Assembly: GCF_000696185.1 (NCBI RefSeq)
Contig: NZ_KK853997.1
Coordinates: 7,461,431 to 7,525,430, forward strand
Source of the DNA: Kitasatospora cheerisanensis KCTC 2395
Lineage (GTDB): Bacteria; Actinomycetota; Actinomycetes; Streptomycetales; Streptomycetaceae
Direction of reading: 5' to 3'
Length of the DNA stretch: 64,000 nt
The notes beneath the pieces are model-generated. The model was not told where the DNA came from. It did no database searches and worked only from the letters and a program-made list of their open reading frames with translations. The first letter of the stretch is position 1. Each line of letters starts with the position of its first letter. This document shows, piece after piece, positions 31,301 through 39,711 of this stretch. Position numbers and translations under genes: made by a program.

Positions 31301-32271
31301 CAGGAACCGGTAGCGGTGGACGCCATGAGTGCGGTGGCGAGACGGTCGACGCCGACCCCGCCGATCAGCAGGCGTTCCTTGCGGTTGCCGACGAGCTGCC
31401 GGGTCCAGTCGGCGAACCCGCCGTCGCCGACCTCCAGCCGGTCCTCGCCGAGGACGGCGTAGATCTTGTAGCACAGGCCGGTGTAGTAGCCGCGACCGGT
31501 CTTCCGGTCGGGGTCGTCGACGACGTCCACGCCGGGTGTCCCGGACAGTTCGGCGCGGGTGCGGGCCAGGACCGGGGCGGTCGCCTCGTCGAGGCAGGTG
31601 AGGCGGATCTCGGCCCGGCACACGCCGGCCCGTGCCAGGGCCCGGACGGCGAACCGCAGGTGCTCGACCAGGTGTTGCTGCTCGAAGGCCCGGCCGCCGG
31701 TGTCCCGGCCGGCGGTCACGAAGCCGAACAGCTGGAAGTGGGCGAGCATGCCGGGCGCGTCGAAGTGCTGGGCGCGGACGACCCGTTGGCTCGCGGCCAG
31801 CCGCACCGGCAGGGCCGAGCGAGGATCGCCCGCCAGCGCCCGGGCCCGCCGTCGGGCCGCCTCCAGGGCCAGGCCGTTGGTCGGGTCGGCCGCGACCTCG
31901 CTGCCACGGACGGTCGCCACGACCTTGCGCGGATCGACCGTCGCCACCGCCGTGTGCGTCGCCAGGGGCACCAGCGGCGACAGGGCGAGCACCTCGAAGT
32001 CGACCGGCAGGGCCGCGAGCAGGGCGTCCTCGGCACGTCGCAGCTCCGTGAACGGTAGCGAGGCCGGAATGACGAACCGGTCCGTCCGGTAACGGCGCAT
32101 CACGTCGGACGGACCGAGACCCTCGGCGCGCCGCCGGAAGACCTCCAGCAGCAGCGTGGTCAGGTCCGCCCCGCTCAGCCCCTCGGCCAGCAACTCCAGC
32201 AGCTCCGGCCCGCCGGCCTGCGCCAGTACCCGCCGCAGCGCCGGACCGGTCGTCCACTCATCGCCCGTCAT
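31300..32271 (-). CDS. Class II aminoacyl-tRNA synthetase-like (HisRS/HisZ-type) protein of unknown role
   Basis: A 323-residue protein starting at ATG 32271. The C-terminal half has RGYYTGLCYKIYAVLG, parallel to the RGLDYYTG histidine-binding loop of HisRS/HisZ, then GDGGFADWTRQL and a motif-3-like GGVGVDRLATAL. The N-terminal half has a conserved-looking block (LSPLVPLATHTAVATVDPRK, then ADPTNGLALEAARRR). The tRNA anticodon-binding domain is missing, as in HisZ, but the sequence is too divergent to be the hisG partner with confidence, and no histidine genes are nearby. It may act on free amino acids or amino-acid adenylates. It stands alone. The fold call rests on motif spacing. Confidence 0.5.
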   Translation of the reverse strand: MTGDEWTTGPALRRVLAQAGGPELLELLAEGLSGADLTTLLLEVFRRRAEGLGPSDVMRRYRTDRFVIPASLPFTELRRAEDALLAALPVDFEVLALSPLVPLATHTAVATVDPRKVVATVRGSEVAADPTNGLALEAARRRARALAGDPRSALPVRLAASQRVVRAQHFDAPGMLAHFQLFGFVTAGRDTGGRAFEQQHLVEHLRFAVRALARAGVCRAEIRLTCLDEATAPVLARTRAELSGTPGVDVVDDPDRKTGRGYYTGLCYKIYAVLGEDRLEVGDGGFADWTRQLVGNRKERLLIGGVGVDRLATALMASTATGS

Positions 32272-32440
32272 GGCAGACCACTATCGCCCGGCCGGCCCGG
32301 GCAGGACCAGCGAATTCCACCCGGCGCGGGCAAACGGGGGACAGCCGTGCGGCCCTGTGGCGGATGTGCGGGCCTTTGCCGGACGTTCGCCCGGCCGGAA
32401 CCCCGGGTCTGCCGGGGAGGCTTCCCTACACGGGCGACTT

Positions 32441-32626
32441 TGGCGGTACCGCGAGGCGCTGTTCTGGAAGCTCGACGGGGTGTCCGATGCCCTGGTGGCC
32501 CGAGCCCGCCCCGGACACCAACCTGTTCACCGTCGTGGTCCACGTCCTCAGTGAATCCGTCCGGCACGCCGGGCACGCCGACATCCTGCGCGAGGGCCTC
32601 GACGGCCGGATCGGGTTGCACGGCCG
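32441..32626 (+). pseudogene. DinB/DUF664 remnant with an internal deletion
   Basis: Two pieces of a DUF664 (DinB-like, mycothiol-dependent-type) protein are joined. The N-terminal helix WRYREALFWKLDGVSDALVAR runs to about 32505; the C-terminal helix NLFTVVVHVLSESVRHAGHADILREGLDG follows in another frame from 32514 to 32624. The middle of the domain, about 80 residues, is absent. This loss of a large segment is real decay rather than a single-base error. Confidence 0.6.
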
Positions 32627-32720
32627 CCAAGGCCGCCGCGTTGAGATCGTCCGAGGGGGCGTGACGCCTCGTCATCCTTGCGGAGGCGGGCTACGTCGGG
32701 CCACGTCGGGCTACGTCGGG

Positions 32721-32924
32721 CTACTGGCCGAGGAGGCGGGCGAAGTCGTTGCCGAGGGTGCCGAGCATCGGGAGGGCGCCCAGGTCGGTGATGGCGCCGA
32801 CCGGGATGCTGTAGCCCTGGTTCGGGATCGGGGCCGGGGTATCGGTGGCGGTCTCGGCTGCGGCGGCGGCGGTCGGCAGGGCGGCGAGGAGGGCGGCGGC
32901 CAGGGTGGTGAGAGCGGTGCGCAT
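32721..32924 (-). CDS. Small secreted protein
   Basis: A 67-residue protein starting at ATG 32924. MRTALTTLAAALLAALPTAAAAAET is a signal peptide split here as two parts: a short basic start and a hydrophobic alanine-rich core ending at AAA-AET. The mature part of about 43 residues contains PIPNQGYSIPVGAITDLGALP and ends FARLLGQ. It has no cysteines and no recognised domain. It resembles the many small secreted or surface proteins of streptomycetes. It lies 41 bases after the LysR gene stop, so it could be read from the same transcript. Confidence 0.6.
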   Translation of the reverse strand: MRTALTTLAAALLAALPTAAAAAETATDTPAPIPNQGYSIPVGAITDLGALPMLGTLGNDFARLLGQ

Positions 32925-32965
32925 GGGCGGGGTCCTTCGCGGGCCGGGGCGGGGCTGACGGCCGT

Positions 32966-33925
32966 TCAACGGGCAGGCGTGGCCTGGGGTGACGCGGGGC
33001 CGTCCGTTCGGGTGTACGCGAGGGTCGCCGACTCGGCGGTGAGGCGGGCCGCCAACTCCTCGGCCAGGCGGGCGCGGTGGCCGCGGCGCCGGCGGGAGAG
33101 CACGAGGCCGAGGTGGCGGTGCGGGGCGGGCTCGGCGAGGGGGAGGGAGAGCAGGTCGGGGTGATCGGTCAGGCCGATCCGCGGGATCAGGGCGATGCCG
33201 ATGCCCGCCCGGACGAGCGACTGGGCGAAGTCGTAGTCCGTCGCGGTGCAGGAGATCCGCAGCTCCACCCCGGCCAGCGCGCCGAACCGGGCCAGCTGGC
33301 CGGCGGACTTCCGGCAGCCCAGGATCCAGCGCTGGTCGGCGAGTTCGGCCAGGTGCAGGGTGGAGCCCGGGACCGCGAGCGGATGCGCGCGGGGGAGGAC
33401 GACGCGCAGCGGATCCGCGGCGAGCGGCGTCCAGTCCAGGCCGGAGCGGTCGCCGGGCCGGGACGGCGGCGGGCCGTCCAGGTGGTACGCGAGGGCGAGA
33501 TCGGCCCGGCCCTCGCGGACGGCGGGCAGGCTGTCCTCCGGCTCGGCCTCCAGGATGGTCAGCTCCACCTCGGGATGGTCGGCGACGAAGCCGCCGAGCG
33601 CGCCGGGCAGCAGGCGGCGGCCACCGCTGGCGAAGGTCGCGACGGTGAGCGCGGTGCGTTCGGCGGTCAGCCGGGTGATCCGCTGCTCGGTGTCGGCGAG
33701 TTCGGCCGCGATGGCGTCGGCGGCCTCCACCAGCACCCGGCCCGCGTCCGTCAACGTGACGCCCCGGGTGGACCGTTCGACCACCGGCGCGCCCAGACTC
33801 CGTTCCAGCGCGGCGACCTGCTGCGAGACCGCCGAGGCCGTGCAGTGCAGCGTCGCGGCCGCCCGGTTGAAGCTCCCCTGCTTGGCGACCTCCCGCAGGA
33901 CGGCCAGCCGCTGAACATCAATCAA
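32966..33925 (-). CDS. LysR-family transcriptional regulator
   Basis: A 319-residue LysR regulator. TTG 33925 is chosen because AGGAG lies upstream and the winged helix begins immediately (IDVQRLAVLREVAKQGSFNRAAATLHCTASAVSQQVAALE, residues 2-42). The effector domain shows LTVATFASGGRRLLPGAL, LTILEAEPEDSLPAVREGRADLAL and an ending typical of the family. It is divergent from an aldo/keto reductase gene with 116 bases between, so it probably controls that gene. The effector is unknown. Confidence 0.9.
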   Translation of the reverse strand: MIDVQRLAVLREVAKQGSFNRAAATLHCTASAVSQQVAALERSLGAPVVERSTRGVTLTDAGRVLVEAADAIAAELADTEQRITRLTAERTALTVATFASGGRRLLPGALGGFVADHPEVELTILEAEPEDSLPAVREGRADLALAYHLDGPPPSRPGDRSGLDWTPLAADPLRVVLPRAHPLAVPGSTLHLAELADQRWILGCRKSAGQLARFGALAGVELRISCTATDYDFAQSLVRAGIGIALIPRIGLTDHPDLLSLPLAEPAPHRHLGLVLSRRRRGHRARLAEELAARLTAESATLAYTRTDGPASPQATPAR

Positions 33926-34041
33926 CAGTTCTCCTGCACACGAGGTCTCCTGATCGACACTACCGCTGGCGACACCGGTTCGGCAGGCTGCCACCCGGAA
34001 CGAGCAACGGCGGTCCGCGGACCGGAGGAACGGGGAAGAAC

Positions 34042-34932
34042 ATGCACGCAGCGGCGAGCACGGATCGCAGCATCGGCGGCGTCCCGGTGGGCAGGATCGG
34101 ACTCGGCGCGATGCCGCTGTCCGTCGAGGGCCGACCCGACGAGGCGCAGGCCGTCGCCACCCTGCACGCCGCACTCGACGCGGGCGTGCGGCTGATCGAC
34201 ACCGCCGACAGCTACCACTGGCACGCCGACGAGGTCGGCCACAACGAGGAGTTGATCGCCCGCGCGCTGGCCGCGTACGGCGGCGGCACGGACCACGTCC
34301 TGGTCGCCACCAAGGGCGGCCGGGGCCGGCCCGGCGACGGCTCCTGGACCGTCAACGGCGACCCGCGCCACCTGCGCCGCGCCGCACAGGCCTCGGCGGC
34401 CCGCCTCCGAGTGGAGAGCATCGGCCTCTACCAGCTGCACAAGCCCGACCCGGACGTGCCGTTCGCCGAATCGGTCGGCGCGCTGCGGGAGTTGGCCGAC
34501 GCGGGGACGATCCGGGCGGTCGGCCTGTCGAACGTGGACGCCGCACAGATCCTCGCCGCCCGGGAGATCCTCGGCGACCTGCTGGTCTCGGTGCAGAACC
34601 GCTTCTCGCCCGCCCACCAGGAGACCCGCGACACCCTCGACCTGTGCACCCGGCTCGGCCTGGCCTTCCTCCCCTGGAGCCCCCTCGGCGGCCTCTCCCG
34701 CAGCGCCGTCGACGCCCCCGACACCGCCACCCCACCTCCCACCACCCCCTTCCACACCCTCGCCACCACCCACGGCGTCAGCCCCCAACAAATCTGCCTC
34801 GCCTGGCACTTGGCCCAGTCCCCAACCCTCCTCCCGATCCCGGGCGCCCGACGCCCCACCTCCATCCGCGACTCCGCCGCCGCGGGCTCCCTCACCCTCA
34901 CCACAGCGGAACTCGCCACCCTGCGCCTCTGA
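34042..34932 (+). CDS. Aldo/keto reductase
   Basis: A 296-residue (beta/alpha)8 NADPH-dependent oxidoreductase with ATG 34042 after a GGAGGA site. Family motifs: IGLGAMPLSV, LIDTADSYHWHADEVGHNEELIARAL with the catalytic Asp and Tyr, VATKGGRGR with the catalytic Lys, LYQLHKPDPDVPF with the active-site His, and AVGLSNVDAAQI. The C-terminal LLPIPGARRPTSIRDS is the NADPH-binding part. It reduces a carbonyl of unknown identity. The divergent LysR gene is the likely regulator. Confidence 0.93.
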   Translation: MHAAASTDRSIGGVPVGRIGLGAMPLSVEGRPDEAQAVATLHAALDAGVRLIDTADSYHWHADEVGHNEELIARALAAYGGGTDHVLVATKGGRGRPGDGSWTVNGDPRHLRRAAQASAARLRVESIGLYQLHKPDPDVPFAESVGALRELADAGTIRAVGLSNVDAAQILAAREILGDLLVSVQNRFSPAHQETRDTLDLCTRLGLAFLPWSPLGGLSRSAVDAPDTATPPPTTPFHTLATTHGVSPQQICLAWHLAQSPTLLPIPGARRPTSIRDSAAAGSLTLTTAELATLRL

Positions 34933-35282
34933 CGCCGGTCGAATCCTTCCGGCACGGAATGAGCGGTTCGGCTATTGGCCGGGCACGGAGAGGAAGGGGA
35001 GTAGGAGGGCCCGGAAGTGGTGAGCCTGCCAGGAGCCCGGGAAACTCGGCGCAGTGCGAGTGCTTTCAGGGCGGTGCGACGCCGTCTTCGGGCGCCAGCA
35101 CACGGTGCCGCCTGCCCGGGTTGCCCGGAGCGGATGGAGGGGGCGGTTCTCAGAAGACCGATGCGCTTACCGGGCCAAATAGCAGATCAGTACGCTGCCC
35201 CAAGGCGTATTCCCGATGCCTGACCCAGCAACTTGAGACGGAAGGATGCTGGGTGCTCCGACGTTGCGAGGACACTCGGCAG
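34933..35282. other. Intergenic stretch without a supported gene
   Basis: About 350 bases between the aldo/keto reductase and the next small gene. Frames here lack third-position GC bias, base composition is slightly lower in G+C, and no repeat or RNA gene was recognised. Confidence 0.4.
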
Positions 35283-35618
35283 ATGCATCTTCGGCTACGG
35301 TCCGCGACCGTACTCTCCGACACGGCAGTGGCCCTGACTCTCTGTGCCGAGGACGGGAGCGAAGTCACCTACACCTTCACTCTCACTCCCGGCGAGATCC
35401 CTGTGGTCAACGGCGACGAAGCCTTCTTGGCCCGGTACCGGACGATGGCGAGCCCGTACACCTCAGGGTGGCCGGAACAGCTCGTCCGAGCGATGCTCGA
35501 CGCCCTCAAGGAGCCACTCCCAGCAGGTGAGACACGCGACCGCCTTGAAGAAGAGATCCGCCGCAGTCGGATCGAGGAGTGGGAGCGTCAGCGTTCCGAC
35601 GAAGCGTCACCAGACTGA
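35283..35618 (+). CDS. Conserved-looking small hypothetical protein
   Basis: A 111-residue acidic protein starting at ATG 35283 with GAGGA upstream. It begins with beta strands (LRLRSATVLSDTAVALTLC, VTYTFTLTPGEIPVV) and ends with charged helices (LVRAMLDALKEPLPAGETR, then EEEIRRSRIEEWERQR). No family was recognised. Codon use is less extreme than that of its neighbours, with more A/T at third positions, which hints at recent acquisition. There are no obvious partners. Confidence 0.5.
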   Translation: MHLRLRSATVLSDTAVALTLCAEDGSEVTYTFTLTPGEIPVVNGDEAFLARYRTMASPYTSGWPEQLVRAMLDALKEPLPAGETRDRLEEEIRRSRIEEWERQRSDEASPD

Positions 35619-35651
35619 CCGGGGAGCGATGCTTGGTCCCCTTGCCGGGCT

Positions 35652-35900
35652 TTGAAGACCCCGACATCACCCGATCAAGTTCAGTACCTCACCCGGCACC
35701 TGACCGGCGTCCCCGGTACGGAGATCACGCCGATGCCCGAAGGAGTGATCCCCTCCTGGTACGGGTTGACGGCCACTTACAAGCCGGACGAGATCGGCAG
35801 TCTGCCGATCGAGAGGTTCCACCGCGCGCTGATGGCCTTGTTGTCGGTGTCGCCGGTGATGGTGCGGTCCGCCGCGGTGCGCCCGGAGACGGCCCGCAGG
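35652..35900 (+). pseudogene. Fragment of an unrecognised protein
   Basis: About 80 codons from ATG 35652 look coding (VQYLTRHLTGVPGTEITPMP and SWYGLTATYKPDEIGSLPIE, then RFHRALMALLSVSPVMV). After about 35900 coding character is lost and the frame runs antisense to the secreted protein gene at 36016. No ribosome binding site is clear. It may be the 5' part of a truncated gene. Confidence 0.35.
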
Positions 35901-36015
35901 GAGGGTGGAGCCCACGGAGGTGTCGGGGGGAAGTGCGGGCCCTGGGTGAGCAGTTGGAAGGGTGGGTGGGTGGCGGGCCGGCCGGGTTGTCGGGCGGCCC
36001 GCCGGGTCGTGCGGG

Positions 36016-36231
36016 TCAGGCCCAGACCTGGAACTTGTACTTGCCGCTGCCGGCCGGGGACTCGATGCAGCGGACCGGCTGGGTGGCGCCGTTCATCTCG
36101 GCCTTGCAGGTGGCGAGGCTGATCCCCGAGCGCAGGGTGATCCAGCTCGCGGCGTGCGCGGTGCCCGCAGTGCCCAGGACGACGCTGGCGGCGACGGCGA
36201 CACCGACGGCCGCGTGCTTGAGTTTGATCAT
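36016..36231 (-). CDS. Small secreted protein with two cysteines
   Basis: A 71-residue protein starting at ATG 36231 with GAGGAG six bases upstream. MIKLKHAAVGVAVAASVVLG is a typical Sec signal with cleavage after AHA. The mature part of about 43 residues (SWITLRSGISLATCKAEM, CIESPAGSGKYKFQVWA) has two cysteines likely to form a disulfide, and ends in a strand-like KYKFQVWA. No family was recognised. A second small secreted protein is divergently encoded at 36685. Confidence 0.7.
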   Translation of the reverse strand: MIKLKHAAVGVAVAASVVLGTAGTAHAASWITLRSGISLATCKAEMNGATQPVRCIESPAGSGKYKFQVWA

Positions 36232-36370
36232 CGTGAACTCCTCGTGGTGTGACGGGCGGTCAGGCCCGGACGAACCCGGTCGTCGGCCCGGACCGTTCGT
36301 GGCGGAGCGCCGGGGGCCGAGCGCCTCGAACTCCACCACCCACCGAAGCGGCCGGGCAAGGAGATCAGCC

Positions 36371-36583
36371 GTCCCGGACACCCGTGGACAGCCGCCCGGC
36401 CGCTGACCAGCGGTGTCCGACCCGTCCGGGACGGACGGCGCGGCGGCGCCGGAGCCGGCCACCGCGCCGGGCCGACGGGATGAGGGCCCGAGGGCGGCGT
36501 CCGGCCCGATGGGCGGACGCGTCCCGGACGGCCCGGGACGTGCGGGGCCACGGGCCACCGGTTCGCCGCGCCATGTCCCGGAC
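36371..36583. repeat. Four GTCCCGGAC copies between divergent secreted-protein genes
   Basis: GTCCCGGAC occurs at 36371, 36521 and 36575, and inverted (GTCCGGGAC) at 36424, with a related CCCGGGAC at 36532. They are spread over the 453-base gap between two divergent genes. The gap holds no gene. The repeats could be regulator binding sites or chance in GC-rich DNA. Confidence 0.45.
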
Positions 36584-36684
36584 GGGCGAGTGCCGTTGAC
36601 CCGCTCCCAGGCCGGTTCACAAGCTGGCAGCGCCCACCACGGCAGTCGTGCCGACGTCACGGGCCCCGATCGAGGAGCACACCC

Positions 36685-37065
36685 ATGAAGAGTCGCATCG
36701 TCGTCACCGCGGCAGCAGCCCTGGCAGCAATGACGCTGGCGGTGACGCCCGCCGCCGCCAAGACCACCGCCCTGCGCACCACCAACAACCTCGCGGGTGT
36801 CGAGTACATCAGCGAGACCGACACCTTCCGCCTCTGGGACAACCGGGTCGACGACACCACCTCGGCCAGGGTGGTCTGGAAGAAGGTGAACTCCAGCCTC
36901 ACCGGCACGCTCTGGCACCGCTGGCAGAGCGGCGTGAACGGCCAGTCCGCCAACCAGTCCCCGAGCACCGGCATGAAGTCCGGCGACCAGTTCACCTTCC
37001 AGGTCTGCTCGCTGAACGGCAGTCAGGTGGTGGAGTGCTCCGGCTGGGGCACCGCCTGGTACTAG
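36685..37065 (+). CDS. Secreted hypothetical protein
   Basis: A 126-residue exported protein. MKSRIVVTAAAALAAMTLAV is a Sec signal with cleavage near AAA-KTT. The mature part, about 100 residues, is rich in Trp, Ser, Asn and Thr (NLAGVEYISETDTFRLWD, VVWKKVNSSLTGTLWHRWQSG, FTFQVCSLNGSQVVECSGWG), with two cysteines near the end. The pattern is that of a small beta-sandwich secreted protein common in streptomycetes. The role is unknown. Confidence 0.72.
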   Translation: MKSRIVVTAAAALAAMTLAVTPAAAKTTALRTTNNLAGVEYISETDTFRLWDNRVDDTTSARVVWKKVNSSLTGTLWHRWQSGVNGQSANQSPSTGMKSGDQFTFQVCSLNGSQVVECSGWGTAWY

Positions 37066-37145
37066 GCACACCCGCCCGGGATTGGTGGTCATGAACGGCT
37101 CAAACTCCGATGGCTCCGCCCGCGGTGCTCCGCAAGAATCGCGGG

Positions 37146-38147
37146 ATGAGTTCTCCGCCACCGTCGCCCGATCCGGCCCGCGCCCGTGACGCGGCTCAAT
37201 TCGTCGCGCTGCTGCGGGAGTTGCGAGAAGGGTCCGGACTCACCTACCGCGCCCTGGAGAAACGCGCCGCCGAACTCGGCGAGACGCTCCCGCGGAGCAC
37301 GGTGGCCGCCGTTCTGCGCCATGACCAACTGCCCAGGCCCGAAGTGCTGCGGGCGTTCCTGCTCGCCTGCGGCCACCAGGGGCCTCCGGCCGCCTGGCTG
37401 GAGGCACGCGCCCGGCTGGCCTCGGGCAAGGAGGAGCCCGACGACACCGGTGGGGCGGGGCCGAGCACCCCCGCTCCACCGCCTCCGCCGGTGCCCGGCT
37501 CGCGGCGGCTGCTCCGGGGTGCGGCCCTGCTCGGGGTCCTCCTGGCCGTGCTCTGCGCGGTGGTGGGCGTCCTGGCGCTCCGGAACGGCCCCGCGCGGTC
37601 GTCCGGCCCCGCCCGTTCCGCCGGCACCGCTGCGCCCCACGGAAGCGCCGCCCAGGATCCGCCCCCGCTCGCCGCAGGGGCGTACCGGATCCGGCCAACG
37701 GGATCGGGCCTGTGCCTGGGCGAGTCGGCGGTCCACGACAGCGGCGGCCGGGTGACGCAGGTCGACTGCGCCAACGCCGTGCCCACCTACGTCCTGGAAC
37801 CGGGGGCCGACGGCCTCTACACGATCCGCTCGCTCCATCCCGTTCTCGGCCACGGCTGCCTGGGAGTCGACTCCGGCCTGCTCACCGAGGGCGCCACCCT
37901 GATGAACGACTACTGCGGCCGCCGGGGCACCGCCGAACGGTTCAGGCTGCGCCCGTCGCCGGACGGCTCCGGCGCCTACCTGATCCGGCCGGCCCACACC
38001 GACGCGTGCGTCACCGTCCCCGGAGGCATCGCCACCCCGGGTGCCTCGGTGCTCCAACTCCCCTGTGCCACCACGCCCACGGGCCAGACTTTCGCCCTCG
38101 AACCCGTCCCTGCCCCCACCGGGATTCCGGACATCACCAGCAATTAG
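37146..38147 (+). CDS. HTH - transmembrane - RICIN domain protein
   Basis: A 333-residue protein starting at ATG 37146. Residues about 15-85 resemble the cytoplasmic XRE-like helix-turn-helix found in streptomycete membrane proteins (FVALLRELREGSGLTYRALEKR, LPRSTVAAVLRHDQLP). A Pro-rich linker leads to one transmembrane helix (LLRGAALLGVLLAVLCAVVG, about 120-142). The exterior part (about 175-325) is a beta-trefoil RICIN-like domain with three repeats marked by GLCLGES, GCLGVDSG and ACVTVPGG. The layout suggests that an external sugar or cell-wall signal could be sensed by the RICIN domain and passed to the DNA-binding side. No sigma or kinase partner is adjacent. Confidence 0.75.
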   Translation: MSSPPPSPDPARARDAAQFVALLRELREGSGLTYRALEKRAAELGETLPRSTVAAVLRHDQLPRPEVLRAFLLACGHQGPPAAWLEARARLASGKEEPDDTGGAGPSTPAPPPPPVPGSRRLLRGAALLGVLLAVLCAVVGVLALRNGPARSSGPARSAGTAAPHGSAAQDPPPLAAGAYRIRPTGSGLCLGESAVHDSGGRVTQVDCANAVPTYVLEPGADGLYTIRSLHPVLGHGCLGVDSGLLTEGATLMNDYCGRRGTAERFRLRPSPDGSGAYLIRPAHTDACVTVPGGIATPGASVLQLPCATTPTGQTFALEPVPAPTGIPDITSN

Positions 38148-38300
38148 GAGGCACACGGGCTCGTGGTCGAACTGGCCGAGGCCAGGCGGCCGAGGGCTCG
38201 CCGGCGAGGAGCGGGGCCGTGCGCTGGAGGCGCTGCCGCGGACGGCCACGGCAGGCGGGTTCGGTGAGGGCGGTCTGCGGCGATGGGTCCGCAGGACGGT

Positions 38301-38615
38301 TCAGCCCGAGCGGCCGGGCTCTGTGGTGGCCGAAGGCCCTTGCGCCGCTGGTCGGTTGAGCGGGGGCCGCTGGTTGTCCGCAGCGCGGTCGCGGAGCAGG
38401 CGGGTGAGGCGGCGGAGGGCGTGGCGGTCCGTCAGGGCGAGGTGTTCGAGGTCCGGGACGCGTCCGGCGCGGGCGAGCAGGTCCAGGTGCCAGAGGTGGT
38501 TGTTGTGGAGGGCGGGGTCGGCGCTGTAGCACTCGGCGCGGGCGCTCACGAGTGCGATGGCCGTGTCCCAGTCCGCCGTCTCTTCCGCGGCCCGGGCCTG
38601 TTCGAACCAGTGCAT
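38301..38615 (-). CDS. Small TPR-like hypothetical protein
   Basis: A 104-residue protein starting at ATG 38615. HWFEQARAAEETADWDTAIALV and HNNHLWHLDLLARAGRVPDLEHLA resemble one or two helical-repeat (TPR-like) units. The last 30 residues are polar and less ordered. It follows the dienelactone hydrolase gene on the same strand with 34 bases between, so it may be co-transcribed. No specific function is recognised. Confidence 0.5.
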   Translation of the reverse strand: MHWFEQARAAEETADWDTAIALVSARAECYSADPALHNNHLWHLDLLARAGRVPDLEHLALTDRHALRRLTRLLRDRAADNQRPPLNRPAAQGPSATTEPGRSG

Positions 38616-38649
38616 CGGACGAGTATTCCGTGCTGCGCCCGACGGCGGG

Positions 38650-39409
38650 TCAGGACGGCAGCGTGCTCAGGGCGGTGAGGATGCGGGACCAGGCGTTGGA
38701 GGCTTCGGGGCGCGGTGGGTGGACGGGCGGTCGGGGCAGAGGAAGCCGTGCGGGGTGGCGGGGTAGGAGACCAGTGAGCGGGGAACGCCGGCGTCGGTGA
38801 GGCGGGCGTCGATGCGGGCCCAGTCGGCGGGCGGGACGAGGTGGTCCTCGGCGCCGACCAGGCCGAGGACGCTGGTGCCTTGGGCGGCGAGGGCGGCGGC
38901 GCCGGCGGGGAGAGCGGGGGCTCGGGGGCGGCGGTGAACGGCGAGGCGTCGGCGTCCAGCAGCCAGCCGGGGTAGCAGGCGACGATCAGGTCGAGCGGCA
39001 GGCGGGTGCCGGCGACGAAGGCGAGGTGGCCGCCGACCGAGAAGCCCGCGAAGGCCCGGCCGGGCCCCGCCCCCAGGGACGCGCCCTGGGCGAGCGCCAC
39101 GGCAGTGTCGGCGGCGACCTGATCGGCCGTCAGCCCGGCCAGCAGCCGGAAGCCCTCGTCGCGGCCCGCCGCGTCGTACGGCAGGTCGGCGCGCGGCGAC
39201 GTCCGGCCGAAGAAGTCGGGGGCGACGGCGGCGTAGCCCGCGGCGGCCAGCCGCTCGCAGACGCCGCGCACCCAGGCCGTCACCCCGAACAGCTCCATGC
39301 CGACCACCACCGTGCCCCGCGGCGCCGCCCCCTCCGGCGCGGCCACGAAGAGCTCCGGGCCCTCGCCCTCGGGCCGGACCCAATCGGAGCTGATCTGCGG
39401 TGAGTTCAT
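38650..39409 (-). CDS. Dienelactone hydrolase-family protein (two frameshifts)
   Basis: About 253 residues in three frames that join when one base is restored near 38908 and one near 38703. ATG 39409 starts MNSPQISSDW. Segment 1 has GTVVVGMELFGVTAWVRGV, DFFGRTSPRADL and the nucleophile region AFAGFSVGGHLAFV, where serine replaces the usual cysteine of dienelactone hydrolases. Segment 2 gives GLVGAEDHLVPPADWARIDA and TPHGFLCPDRP with the catalytic Asp and His. Segment 3 ends ASNAWSRILTALSTLPS. All catalytic parts are present, so the gene was probably intact. The substrate is unknown. Confidence 0.75.
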
Positions 39410-39643
39410 GAAGCGTCGGCCCCCGTGCTCGGGCCCGGCACGGCGCCGGGCGGGGTCCACGGTACCCAACGGTCCGTCGGAAGACGGTGCGCTTTTCGGG
39501 AGGGGGAGGCGGGCGGGCAGTGGGGTGGCGGTGCCGGGCGGCGCTCGGTGCGATGGGTGTTGGTCTCTGATCGATCGGTCGCCATGGCGGGCCGATTCGC
39601 ACACTCCTGAACGGGTCGAGGTGCAAGATTCTGTGCGCAGATG

Positions 39644-39673
39644 TTGACAGGTGCGCGATCCGGGCCCGGATAC
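39644..39673 (+). promoter_or_regulatory. Candidate promoter of the secreted propeller-RICIN gene
   Basis: TTGACA (39644-39649) followed after 18 bases by GGATAC (39668-39673), about 40 bases upstream of the GTG start. The rest of the interval 39410-39643 has no gene. Confidence 0.5.
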
Positions 39674-39711
39674 TGCATCTCATTGCAGAACCGCCCATCG
39701 AGGGAGTGCCC

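Noticed and set aside
36371..36583. Possible origin or iteron-type array
   Set aside because: Copies are few, irregularly spaced and GC-rich; no replication gene lies nearby.
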